64,000 nucleotides of DNA from Heloderma charlesbogerti. Taxonomy: Eukaryota; Chordata; Lepidosauria; Squamata; Helodermatidae. A model generated the notes under the pieces. The model ran no database searches and had not been told where the DNA came from. It worked only from the letters and a program-made list of their open reading frames with translations. Made by a program: the position numbers and the translations under genes. The stretch is from NCBI GenBank assembly GCA_026122225.1, contig JANEZZ010002705.1, positions 1,045,001-1,109,000 of the forward strand, written 5' to 3'. This document shows, piece by piece, positions 44,501-51,132 of the stretch; within the stretch, counting starts at the first letter, position 1; each line of letters begins with the position of its first letter.

Positions 44501-46672
44501 TTGGCGAAGGTGATTTTTAGTTGTAAAAAGTCAAGATGGGGAAAGGATTAAATAGACTGCATTCTCTGTCCACCCTTTGCCCCAATTCACAGTCTACTAA
44601 GCCTGATTTTGGCTTTTAAAAAAATGCCGAGGAAAGAACAAAGAGATCTCCACATAATGTACAGTTTCAGCCTGAATTTTAAGAAATGGTTAGGGATGGC
44701 GGAGAATTCTGCCATGGACTCCAATAAGGCCGGATTCTAAAGAATCCCCCTCCCGGAGTCCGTGGCAGAATGGAGCACTCACCCCCCCCCCCGGAATCTG
44801 TCCAAGTCAGATCCATCTCGCCATCGATCCTGCGGAGCTGGCCGCCTGCTCCGCATCACTGCCAAATGTTGATACAGTCAGCAGCCATTGCTGTGCCGTA
44901 TCGCTGTAAGTAAGTCTCGAGACACAAATGGCATAGTGGGAGCCATTTGCGGCTGTAAAGCTAGTAGATTAACCTAAATGCAGTTGTAAATGGATCAACG
45001 CAGAGCAGAGCCAGCTGGGATGGATTCTGCGGGGAGGGACGGATTGCCTCCCCCTGCGAGCAGATTCCCCCACAGAATGACAGGTAGGGAATCTGCCCAT
45101 CCCTAGAAATGGTTGTCTGCAATGTGGATTTTAGTTTATTACAGAAATGTATGTCCTGCTTTATTTTATCAAATAAACTCAAGGCGGCTCGCAGGCAAAA
45201 TTTAAAAACAAAACAAACATTACATAGCATCATCTTGCAACATCACAAAGGACAAAAATAAGCCATGCCCTTCCCAAAACAAGATAGCACCAAAAAGGCA
45301 AAATATCCACAATAACCAGCAAAGCAGTACACAAAATAAAATCCCAGAGATAGCCTCAACCAACAGTGGTGCCTTAAGTTTGGGGCCCAAAACCGAGGCC
45401 CCCAAATTAGGGATGTCAGACAAATCTGCAATGGAGCCAAATGAGTTCGGACTTTGAGTAATCCAACCAGTAGATTCCACAGTGGGCCAGCTTTTCCCAT
45501 GTCAGGCAGATTCCACTGACTTGTCAACTGTTTTTCGAGTTTTCCCAATTTTGCACAAATGTCCTCATCGAAAAATATGCAGAATGGCCAAAACTGCACA
45601 TTTCCCTTAGGCTAAAGCATAAAATGCACATTTGGGGGGGATTTTCCATATTTTCACACATGCGAATTTGCGCAAATGAGCATTTCCGCAAATTTGGGAA
45701 CTAAAAAATAAAGCTGATTCCCTCAATGGGTGGACTGCAGAATGAAAGGTACCTGACAATCTGTGAAACACAGATGGAATGGATTTTAACAATCTGTACA
45801 TCCCTACCCGAAATGCCTCTCAGAGGTGACAGTAGAGACCGACGATGGGGCAGTGGGGGCTGTAGCAGGAAACAGGCACAGTAGCAGTACCCAGTTCATA
45901 GCCACAACATCCCTTTTCCTTTTTCTGTTTTTAACATTTATGTAGATTTTCTTTGCTCATTAATTTTCTATGTTCCTGCATATATCCTTTGGCTCTGCCT
46001 CTTGCATGGAGGAAAAGAACTGTCTTCATCAGTTATTTCCCACTGTGAAGCTTCCTTTAGGACAGCAGTGGGAAACCTGAGGCCCAGGGGCCAAATCCAG
46101 CCCTCTTGGTTCCCCAGATGACCACGCCGCCTTCCCCCGACCCCCCCCATTCCCCCAACTACTGATTGTGTGGTATTTTGTGCAGTTTTGTGCAGTTTTT
46201 GTGCAGTTTTTCCCCCTTCTAAAAGGTTGAAATGTCTCTCCTAAGACTTAAGTACTCGCAGTAAGAGCTTTAAGCCACAATATGCTGGTATTTTTTTGTA
46301 TTTTTGGCCCTGTCCCCTTTTGCCTTTGGCCTCCACTCACTTCACCTTCAGCCCTGCCCATCACTGGAATGTGACCCAGAACTGCTTCTTTGAAATTGAA
46401 TTTGGCCCTTGGGCTGAAAGAGGTTCCCCGTCCCTTGTTTAGGACTTACCACAGAATGCTTCTTGAAACTTCTGGGACAACTTCTCAATGACACTGTAGC
46501 TCTCCACATAGTCCACGTGCTCATCCAGAGGTTCACTTGCTATCTGCCGCAAGGTGTGCATGTCCACACGACCCACACCAATAGCAAAAATTTCAATCCC
46601 AAGAGCTCTTGCCCTCGCCGATACATCTTTCACCCCATCCTGGGGGCGCCCATCAGTCACTATGATCGCCAC
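32529..46672 (-). CDS. MATN1: matrilin-1 (cartilage matrix protein), 3' six exons
   Basis: Matrilin-1 is a secreted oligomeric adaptor of the cartilage extracellular matrix that links collagen fibrils and proteoglycans. The joined exons (46672-46450, 43093-42968, 37981-37574, 35849-35697, 34302-34222, 32581-32529) total 1,044 bases in one open frame, 347 codons plus stop. Domain order is end of vWA1, one EGF module, a complete vWA2, then a short acidic/cysteine linker and a heptad coiled coil, which is the matrilin-1 layout. Known matrilin-1 is about 496 residues, so roughly the first 149 are missing. The missing part is the signal peptide and the MIDAS-bearing half of vWA1. Internal exon junctions are phase 1. 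No frameshift or stop is seen, so the gene looks functional. Matrilin-3 and -4 are unlikely because they have more EGF modules. Matrilin-2 has ten. Confidence 0.95.
32592..32600 (-). promoter_or_regulatory. MATN1: U12 branch-point sequence
   Basis: The minus-strand sequence TTCCTTAAT differs from the TTCCTTRAC consensus only at its last base. It lies about ten bases from the AC 3' splice site, within the short spacing required by U12 introns. There is no long polypyrimidine tract, as expected for this intron class. Confidence 0.9.
32700..32760 (+). repeat. TGCTGGATCAGACCAA repeat, short copy
   Basis: ATATAAGAACTTAAGGAGAG, CCTGCTGGATCAGACAAAAG, GGCCATCTAGTCTAG. It lies in the MATN1 U12 intron, between the branch site and the solo LTR. 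Confidence 0.75.
32812..33361 (-). mobile_element. solo LTR, family A, in MATN1 U12 intron
   Basis: This 550-bp LTR has ends TGTCA and TGACA and a perfect 5-bp target duplication CAGAT (32807-32811, 33362-33366). On the minus strand an AATAAAG signal lies near its 3' end. Similarity to the 3199 copy includes the TCTGGCAG and CAGATTC segments. No internal retroelement sequence remains. Element size and 5-bp duplication fit an LTR retrotransposon. Confidence 0.88.
33410..33830. mobile_element. hAT-like MITE fragment with expanded internal array
   Basis: TGTTGAAATGGCTCCTC and GGCAGTAAGAGCTTTAAGC match the 46064 element. The next segment (CCACCCTCTTTTGCCCC) has expanded into a 28-bp tandem array. 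It lies in the U12 intron of MATN1. Confidence 0.6.
33571..33765. repeat. 28-bp minisatellite, about seven units
   Basis: Units start at 33571, 33599, 33627, 33655, 33683, 33711 and 33739, an exact 28-base period. The core is TCTTTTGCCCCAATTTGCTG followed by CCCCACCC. The first six units are almost identical and the last diverges. Because 28 is not a multiple of three, every reading frame stays open. This produces spurious proline/cysteine-rich or glycine-rich frames on both strands. Confidence 0.97.
34211..34221 (-). promoter_or_regulatory. MATN1: U12-type 5' splice site
   Basis: On the minus strand the intron opens ATATCCTTTGG directly after exon 7 (AAGC). ATATCCTT is the full consensus recognised by U11 and U6atac snRNAs. 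Confidence 0.93.
34222..34302 (-). CDS. MATN1: MATN1 exon 7: linker cysteines and start of coiled coil
   Basis: This exon is 81 bases. The acceptor TCTTCCACAG precedes AAGAAGATCC. It encodes [20 protein letters not shown] and then IKALTRK. The two cysteines (CDC) form inter-subunit disulfides in matrilins, and the following residues begin the heptad repeat that drives trimerisation. The exon ends AAGC, followed directly by ATATCCTT, a U12-type 5' splice site rather than GT. Confidence 0.93.
34380..34620 (-). mobile_element. L2-like LINE fragment
   Basis: The minus strand encodes [13 protein letters not shown] and [13 protein letters not shown]. It lies in MATN1 intron 6. Confidence 0.65.
34866..35306 (-). 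mobile_element. CR1 LINE 3' end
   Basis: The minus strand runs from AACAAAGATGATCAGGGG through GGAAGCCAGATTCTGGC to TTCTATGA at 34866. It is complete to the tail and lies in MATN1 intron 6, next to a second CR1 fragment. Confidence 0.9.
35307..35663 (-). mobile_element. CR1 LINE 3' end with internal deletion
   Basis: The minus-strand 5' part ([19 protein letters not shown] coding) and the final tail are present, but about 330 bases between GAAAGAACTGGGC and GCAATACGACAATGG are missing. It ends 34 bases from the donor of MATN1 exon 6. Confidence 0.88.
35697..35849 (-). CDS. MATN1: MATN1 exon 6: C-terminal part of vWA domain 2
   Basis: This exon is 153 bases. The acceptor is TTGTTTCAG before GTTACAAG and the donor is GTAAGT at 35696-35691. 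It encodes [20 protein letters not shown], then the [14 protein letters not shown] segment and the last helix, ending KICI with the codon split into exon 7. It has no initiating methionine context of its own and was found by translating across the splice sites. A CR1 tail begins only 34 bases past the exon end. Confidence 0.94.
36643..36780. mobile_element. CAGRGGTGGGCAAC foldback MITE
   Basis: This 138-bp hairpin has ends CAGAGGTGGGCAACTTGTGG and AATTGCCCACCCCTG. Flanks CACTAAAC/CACTAAGT match at 6 of 8. It lies in MATN1 intron 5. The same family occurs at about 23090, 23230, 29769, 48473 and 58818. Confidence 0.8.
37017..37502. mobile_element. foldback element with internal 25-bp tandem repeats
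   Basis: The termini are an 18-bp perfect inverted repeat CCAACTGTGTCATTCCAC at 37017-37034 and its complement at 37485-37502. Between them about 37135-37400 is a degenerate tandem array of a roughly 25-base unit, TTGTGCATTACGCTTGTGCA plus five variable bases. No target duplication was seen. The element ends 71 bases from MATN1 exon 5, inside intron 5. Confidence 0.75.
37574..37981 (-). CDS. MATN1: MATN1 exon 5: N-terminal two thirds of vWA domain 2
   Basis: The exon is 408 bases and phase 1-1, with acceptor CTCCCCAG and donor GTAGGC. It carries the complete MIDAS metal site: DGSKS after the first strand (FLIDGSKSV), the threonine of GTMTG, and the aspartate of FTDGRSQD. The first codons are CSGG, providing the cysteine that closes the domain. 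The exon ends KAKELG. Because the MIDAS is intact, divalent-cation-dependent ligand binding by vWA2 is expected. Confidence 0.95.
38232..38286 (+). repeat. TGCTGGATCAGACCAA repeat, short copy
   Basis: ATAAGCATAAGAGCCTTGCT, GGATCAGACCAAAGATCC, ATCTAGCTC. It ends at the ATTT array of an L2 tail. Confidence 0.75.
38287..38550 (-). mobile_element. L2-like LINE 3' tail
   Basis: An ATTT array at 38287-38316 is followed by AAATCTAGTCCGTGC, GAGCAGTGTACAGCC and TACAAGTACAATAC, an L2-type terminal region in reverse. Confidence 0.55.
38551..39889. other. MATN1 intron 4, unassigned parts
   Basis: Apart from the repeat at 38915-39225 nothing was recognised. Confidence 0.35.
38915..39225 (-). mobile_element. 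L2-like and related repeat fragment
   Basis: GGGAGGGTGCTCCAAAATCA and GGGCCACCACAGAAAAGGCC are the L2 C-terminal block in reverse. From about 39110 (AAATTTCATAAATTGATTAC to CACTGGGTGATCCTC) it resembles the 50780-50870 repeat. Confidence 0.55.
39900..40008 (-). mobile_element. BovB 3' tail insertion
   Basis: This 109-bp fragment reads, on the minus strand, from the CTCCGGGAGAG region to CGACTGAACAACAACA. The flanks TTGGTGCATG/TTGGTGCACG match at 9 of 10. Confidence 0.88.
40286..41330 (+). mobile_element. BovB (RTE) LINE, 5'-truncated
   Basis: This 1,045-bp insertion has a perfect 12-bp target duplication AGAGAGTTCAGA (40274-40285, 41331-41342). It encodes the C-terminal half of RTE reverse transcriptase ([20 protein letters not shown], then the catalytic motif YADN instead of YADD). 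The domain after it contains [11 protein letters not shown] and [20 protein letters not shown]. One in-frame TGA at 40995-40997 interrupts it, and the same frame then continues to 41321. The 3' tail is ACTTAACGACTGAACAACAAC. It lies in MATN1 intron 4, opposite to the gene. Confidence 0.95.
41882..42031 (+). mobile_element. 5S rRNA-derived SINE with CR1-like tail
   Basis: Positions 41882-41958 match 5S rRNA: CCCAATCTCATCTTATCT, AAGCTAAGCAGGGTCAG and TACTTGGATGGGAGACC, covering the internal promoter boxes (A, IE and C). The sequence then changes to CTTCCTGCACTGAGCAGAGG, GTTGGACTCGATGG and CCCTATGATTCTATGA, the CR1 3' end. This is a composite SINE using the CR1 tail, in MATN1 intron 4. It is not a functional 5S gene. 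Confidence 0.85.
42413..42645. repeat. nested tandem array with 3-2-1 subunits
   Basis: Three large units begin at 42413, 42511 and 42589 with GGTCCACCC(A/T)CATAATGG and TTTAGAGGGAG. Each then carries copies of a 20-base subunit AAAGGGCAGGAGGGTGAGAG: three in the first unit, two in the second, one in the third. Unit lengths (98, 78 and about 57) differ by about one subunit. It lies in MATN1 intron 4. Confidence 0.95.
42968..43093 (-). CDS. MATN1: MATN1 exon 4: EGF-like module
   Basis: This 126-base, phase 1-1 exon encodes one EGF-like repeat of 42 codons. The six cysteines are in the order expected for matrilin EGF modules (SDLC, HDC, QQIC, YTCAC, KTC). The acceptor is TTTTACAG before CTGTGTC and the donor is GTAAAT at 42967-42962. 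It joins exon 3 to exon 5 without loss of frame. A single EGF module is diagnostic for matrilin-1 among matrilins with two vWA domains. Confidence 0.95.
43650..43855 (+). mobile_element. L2-like LINE 3' tail
   Basis: AATTGATTTTATCTGTACAC, CTGCCCAGATATCTTAATG and an AAATAAATAAATAA end are typical of the L2 3' UTR. It lies in MATN1 intron 3. Confidence 0.7.
44187..44468. mobile_element. CAGGGATG-end MITE
   Basis: The element starts CAGGGATGGGAG and ends CACCCATCCCCA. Flanks TCAATGCA and CCCATGCA match at 6 of 8. The interior has repeated GCACATTTT motifs, as in the AT-rich TAGGGATG group. It lies in MATN1 intron 3. Confidence 0.5.
44691..45105. mobile_element. GC-rich foldback hAT-like element
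   Basis: This 415-bp element has ends TAGGGATGGCGGAG and CCCATCCCTA and a perfect 8-bp duplication GAAATGGT on both sides (44683-44690, 45106-45113). Its left end (GGACTCCAATAAGGCCGG) and interior match the 863 and 58010 copies. It sits in MATN1 intron 3. Confidence 0.85.
45125..45370 (-). mobile_element. L2-like LINE 3' tail
   Basis: The plus strand shows ATGTATGTCCTGCTTTATTT, CTCAAGGCGGCTCGC and AACATTACATAGCATCATC, an L2-type end in reverse. It lies in MATN1 intron 3, next to the 44691 foldback. Confidence 0.5.
45408..45806. mobile_element. AT-rich TAGGGATG hAT-like MITE
   Basis: This 399-bp element has ends TAGGGATGTCAGAC and TACATCCCTA and flanks CCCCAAAT/CCCGAAAT (7 of 8). The interior contains TTAGGCTAAAGCATAAAATG, as in related copies. 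It lies in MATN1 intron 3. Confidence 0.8.
46064..46437. mobile_element. hAT-like MITE beside MATN1 exon 3 donor
   Basis: This 374-bp element begins AGCAGTGGGAAACCTGAGGC and ends AGGTTCCCCGTCCCTTG. The 8-bp duplication TTTAGGAC occurs at 46056-46063 and 46438-46445. The interior (GCAGTAAGAGCTTTAAGC, CCCTTGGGCTGAAAGAGG) is shared with fragments at 525-740 and 33410-33830. The right copy of the duplication overlaps intron positions +5 to +12 of MATN1 intron 3. Confidence 0.88.
46450..46672 (-). CDS. MATN1: MATN1 exon 3: C-terminal half of vWA domain 1
   Basis: The acceptor is a pyrimidine-rich tract ending CAG at 46675-46673, and the donor is GTAAGT at 46449-46444. The exon is 223 bases, starts in phase 0 and ends in phase 1. 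It begins [13 protein letters not shown], the fourth strand and metal-site aspartate region of the vWA fold. It continues through the IFAIGVG strand to the final helix QKFQEAF and a closing cysteine. A hAT-like element sits only 12 bases into the following intron. Confidence 0.95.
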
Positions 46673-47340
46673 CTGAGGATAAGGAAGTGAAGATTCAATG
46701 GACTGTCCAGCTGGATACAGTCTTGCATCCTATTCTGTCTTCATTCCAATGGTGTCCATCTTGAAGCACTGCGTGCAGTTAGAGTCATGCCTGCTATTCA
46801 ATTAGCTCTAATCGAAACCAAGACTCTTATTCCTCATAAGCAATCAATCAAACAATCATGCAAATTACCCAGTCCGTACTAGCAGGAATACTCAGTTAGT
46901 ACTACAGATATTCTCAAGGTTCAATATATTTTTTTCTATAATAGGAGCCTTGGTGAGCTCTGAAAATCAGAGAAACAGAGGGTAATATTTATAGGTTGAA
47001 ATTTATATTATGAAAATCAGATGGTCAGACTTTTTAAGGGTACAAATGATTAAGGCTTACCAATTGCAAATTGGAATTGGAATTTAATTCACCATTATTA
47101 GTAGAACGTTCAGGGAGTGTTCAACATCTTTTTTAAAAAAATTAAGAGGCTTAATGTTATTTAAGATAAAGCAGCAGTGTGTTTGATACTCTTTCTTTCT
47201 TTCTTTCTTTTTGTGTTCTTTCTTTCAGAATTAGAAAAGCTTTGCTCCTGCTACAAGTAGCAGCCAATATGCATTCAAAACAGCCCAGTTGTGTTCCCGT
47301 TTGCCACAGAATGGCCAAATCGAAATATGCCAATTCCAGG
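46673..47340. other. MATN1 intron 2, unassigned start
   Basis: AT-rich, with a TTTC microsatellite. No exon 2 sequence was seen here. Confidence 0.45.
47188..47225. repeat. TTTC microsatellite
   Basis: Six TTTC units plus variants. Confidence 0.9.
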
Positions 47341-48256
47341 TAGGGATGGACGAAAGTCCCTTACCTGGTCCCGCAGCTTTTTTCAGGGGGGGAGGTGCTC
47401 CGTTTCTCCCCCTGAAATTCTTGGCGGGTGGGGAGGCGCCCCATCCCTCCCCGCTGAAATTCTGGGCCGGGGGGAGGCACCCCATCCCTCCCCGCCGAAA
47501 TTCTGGCCGGGGGAAGCGCCCCGCCTCTCAGGCCGCGAAAGAGAAAAGTAAAGTAAAAAAAAAAAAAAGTGATAGGCTACGTAAAGATTTACGTAGCCTA
47601 TCACGGCTAGATTTTCCAAAAACACCGTGATAGGCTGTGTAAATCTTTACGTAGCCTATCATGGCTGACTTGGGGGGGGAAGCGCGTACGCAAATGGCGG
47701 CGCCCATGGGCACCGCCATTTGCGTTCCTTATTTTGGCACGGGTAGTCTACGTAAAGATTTACGTAGACTACGGCGAAAATAAGGGCAACGCAAATAGTG
47801 TTGCCCTTATTTTCGCCGTAGTCTACATAAATCTTTACGTAGACTACCTGTGCCAAAATAAGGAATGCAAATGGCGGTGCCCATGGGCGCCGCCATTTGC
47901 GTATGCGTGGTTTTTTTCCCCCAAGTCAGCCATGATAGGCTATGTAAAGATTTACACAGCCTATCACGGTGTTTTTGGAAAATCTAGCCGTGATAGGCTA
48001 CGTAAATCTTTATGTAGCCTATCACTTTTTTTTTTTTTTTTTTTACTTTACTTGGAAATGGCGGCGGCAGCAGCCGGTCGGAAGACCGGCCGCCGCCACC
48101 ACTGAACCGCCGCCCGGACCCGCTGCCACGAGGGACATTCGCACGAGGTAAGTCCCATCCCGGGGGGGTGGACCGTTTCTCCACCAATTTTGGGGGGCCG
48201 AATGCGTTGGCATTCGGCCTCCTGGAGATTCGTGGAGAAATTCTCCGACATCCCTA
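47341..48256. mobile_element. GC-rich nested-palindrome foldback hAT-like element, largest copy
   Basis: This 916-bp element has ends TAGGGATGGACG and GACATCCCTA and a perfect 8-bp duplication ATTCCAGG (47333-47340, 48257-48264). Between about 47563 and 48030 it is a near-perfect palindrome centred near 47795. Each arm carries two copies of the GATAGGCTACGTAAA module, one CGCAAATGGCGG module and one TAGTCTACGTAAA module, each itself palindromic. The copy encodes no transposase, so it is non-autonomous. Confidence 0.88.
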
Positions 48257-48472
48257 ATTCCAGGGGCTTTTTCGGGGGGGTGAGGATGGCTACCCCCATT
48301 GGCCATCATGCCTTAGCATCATCTGAATTTCAAGTGGAGAATTGTGTCATCCACCATGCATACCCAATCGTCACAGTCTGTTTTACACCTTTCCTGGTGT
48401 GTTGCATTCTGTCACAGTGAATTCTCTGTGCACCGTCACGTAAACTCCTTCGCTTCCCTTCACTTAGAGCAG

Positions 48473-48605
48473 GGGTGGTAAACCTGTAGCCTTCCAGATG
48501 TTGTTGGACTCCAGCTCCCATTTGCCTGAGGCAGCAAGGCCAATGATCATGCATGATGGGACTTGTAGTCCAGCAACCTCTGGAAGGTCACAGATACCCC
48601 ACCCT
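48473..48605. mobile_element. CAGGGGTGGGCAAC-family foldback MITE
   Basis: It begins CAGGGGTGGTAAACCTGTAG and ends near ATACCCCACCCT. The arms TCCAGATGTTGTTGGACTCC and GGACTTGTAGTCCAGCAACC are complementary. Confidence 0.7.
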
Positions 48606-49689
48606 AGAAGAATCCTGCAGCAGGCCTGGATTAAGAGCCTATCAGGCAGCTGTACAGAACCCTCTTAATAAACCTCCACCAGCCTTGAGCTTGTGTTCAG
48701 CAAGCAAGGTATGCGGACCTGCCAAGAGCAGAACTCAGAACCTCCTGTTTTGTCTGAGGTCGCCCCATGTGATGAGCTTGCTGGACTGCAGTTTGGAACA
48801 TCTTCCTGGCAGGGAAATGTTCTCAGGCTCTGGCCTGGCCCCACCACGCTCAGACTGGCCATTGGGCCTTCCTGGACAGGAAGGGCTATAAAGGGCTTCT
48901 TGATTGGTCCAGGACTTTGCCAGAGCAACAAAATGTTCCTTGTTCTCATGCATTGCTGTGTGGCCCTTGGCTATGATTCCTTGAGACCACTGTTCTTCTG
49001 TCTCTCCCCCCACCCCACCCCCCATGCTTTTTCAAATATATTGTTGATAATTTGGGGAGAAATTAGGGGGGGGAATCTTACGAACCATTTTCTGTCTTAG
49101 ATCACAAGACATCACAAACATAAGTCTGGAACCCTTCTAAGATAGAAACAGCTGAAGGGTGAGTTTCCGGGGGTAAACAATTGGTAGGGGCAAGGTGAAG
49201 CATTCCCTTTGGGCCCTAGCCTGCTTAGATGCAAATCACCCGTCACAAGGGCACTTTGCAAAAGGGATAGGTCCTCGGGGCTTCCTTTAGTATGGCTGCA
49301 GTGCACACTGTTGTTGATGAAGAATCACGCATTGTCCCTTTTTTGCCACAAGAGAGAGCCATTTATTTAACAGATTGGGTGGGAAACGGAAAACTCAAAG
49401 TGAAAGGCTTCTCTTGCACACAAAATAAAATTAATAATAATAATAATAATAATAATAAATGTGCGTGTGTGTGTGAGAGAGAGAGGGAGAGATGTCAATG
49501 TGAACCTATCAAAATCTACTGTCTACAATCCAAGGCAGGAATTTAAATAGCTGTTGCAAAGAATATTGGCACCATGTTGTGGGTTTTTTGAAATACTCAT
49601 AAACAGATTTCTCTTGGCAGAGCAGGTAGAAGCATGCCTTCTCTAATAATTATTTCCCCTCAGTTCTTTAAGAACCTTTCATTTTGGCA
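48606..49689. other. unassigned stretch upstream of the known MATN1 exons
   Basis: A TATA-like GGGCTATAAAGGGC is at 48886 with a nearby ATTGGTCC. This could be an LTR or a promoter, but no start, exon or partner signal was found. Confidence 0.25.
49433..49492. repeat. AAT, GT and GA compound microsatellite
   Basis: About eight AAT units, then GT units, then GA units. Confidence 0.95.
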
Positions 49690-49792
49690 TGGGTTAGAAA
49701 GCACAACAGCTGGTTGGACACTGCGTGAACAGAATGCTGGACTAGATGGACCCTTGTTCTGATCCAGCAGGGCTCTTCTTATGTTCTTAAAT
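49690..49792 (-). repeat. TGCTGGATCAGACCAA repeat, reverse copy
   Basis: Plus strand: GTTGGACACTGCGTGAACAG, AATGCTGGACTAGATGGACC, CTTGTTCTGATCCAGCAGGG. Confidence 0.75.
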
Positions 49793-50129
49793 TCTTTAAT
49801 CATTTCATCTGGTTGTTGAAATCTCAATACGGAGCTAAGGAGCTTCCTAGTATCTCACAGCCTACAGCAAAAACAGCTTGGTCAGAATATATAGGCATGC
49901 AACATTGGGGATTGAATCTCCAAAGAAGCCTGTGAGGGTCTACCCCGACCCCACCCCCCATTCCAGAACATTCCAATCCCCTTCTCTTCATTTTTAAGGG
50001 TTGTCTTTAAAAAAGCCTCTGGCTCTTTCTCAACCTGATCTTCTGCAGAATTAGGTGTACCTGAGCCCTTTGAAATCAATGGGTTTAGGTGTGCCCAACA
50101 GCATGATCTTATTCACGCCTACTCAGAAG

Positions 50130-51105
50130 TTAGTTTTCATTTATTTTAACCTATAAAGCCTTGCATGGCTTGGAACCACAATACCTGATGGAGTGCTTCT
50201 CCTGACGTGAACCTACCTGTACACTACGCTCAACACCTAAGGCCCTCCTCTGGCTGCCTACACTGAGGGAAGCTCAGAAGACAGCAACAAGGGAGAGGGC
50301 CTTCTCAGTGGTGGACCCCCAATTATGGAATGATCTCCCCGATGAGGCCCACCTATTGCCAACATTGTTTTCTTTTTGGTACCAGGTTAAGACCTTTCTC
50401 TTCTCCCAGGCATTTGGCAGCAGATGATAAGTTTTAATCAATCTGGATTGTCTTATGGTTACGGTGGTTCGCTTGACATAAGAACATAAGAAGACCCATG
50501 CTGGATCAGACCAAGAGTCCATCTAATCTAGTATCCTGTTCACAGTGGCCAACCAGCTGTCAACTAGGAACCCACAAGCAGGGCAGGAGCACAACAGCGT
50601 CTTCCCACCCATGTTCCCCAGAAACTGGTGTACATAGGGTCACTGCCTCTGGTACTGGTGGGAGCACACAGCCATCAGGACTAGTAGCCATCGATAGCCT
50701 TCTCCATTAATTGTCCAACCCCCTTCTAAAGCCATCCAAATTGGTGGCCATCACTACATCCTGTAGTAGCAAATTCCATAGTTTAACTATGTGCTGTTTG
50801 AAGAAGTACTTCCTTTTATCTGTCCTGAATCTCCCAGCTTCATACAATGAACTCACGTTCTAGTATCTTGAGAGAGGGAAAAAAATGTCTCCCTATCCAC
50901 ATTCTCCACACCATACATAATTTTTAGACATTGTTTGTTTAAAGTGTTTTAGATGTATGACCTCTTCTCTATATTGTCTTGTCATGCATATTTTTTTATG
51001 TAAACGGTTATTAATATACTGTATTTTTAACGTTTTTAATTTTTGCAAACCACCCAGAGAGCTTTTACTATGGCGCAGTATAGCAATGTGAAAAAGAGGA
51101 GGAAC
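50130..51105 (+). mobile_element. L2-like LINE 3' end with a nested repeat
   Basis: Positions 50150-50460 code for the L2 C-terminus (GGAGAGGGCCTTCTCAGTGG, AATTATGGAATGATCTCCCC). The 3' UTR resumes about 50990-51105 (ACCACCCAGAGAGCTTTTAC). A different repeat (50476-50930) lies between. Confidence 0.7.
50476..50930 (+). repeat. TGCTGGATCAGACCAA interspersed repeat, longest copy
   Basis: It begins ACATAAGAACATAAGAAGAC and CATGCTGGATCAGACCAAG and continues with CACAGTGGCCAACCAGCTG and TAGCCATCGATAGCCTTCTC. Shorter copies are at 32700-32760, 38232-38286 and (reverse) 49690-49792. The family assignment (LINE 3' end or SINE) is not certain from sequence alone. Confidence 0.75.
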
Positions 51106-51132
51106 AGGAGCAGGAGCAGCAGGAGGAGGGGA

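Noticed and set aside
37536..46672. Two separate vWA genes
   Set aside because: The vWA fragments, EGF exon and coiled-coil exons lie in order on one strand with matching splice phases and join into one matrilin-1 frame.
48693..49100. 135-codon open frame with a TATA-like sequence as a gene
   Set aside because: No domain similarity, and overlapping frames of similar length run on both strands.
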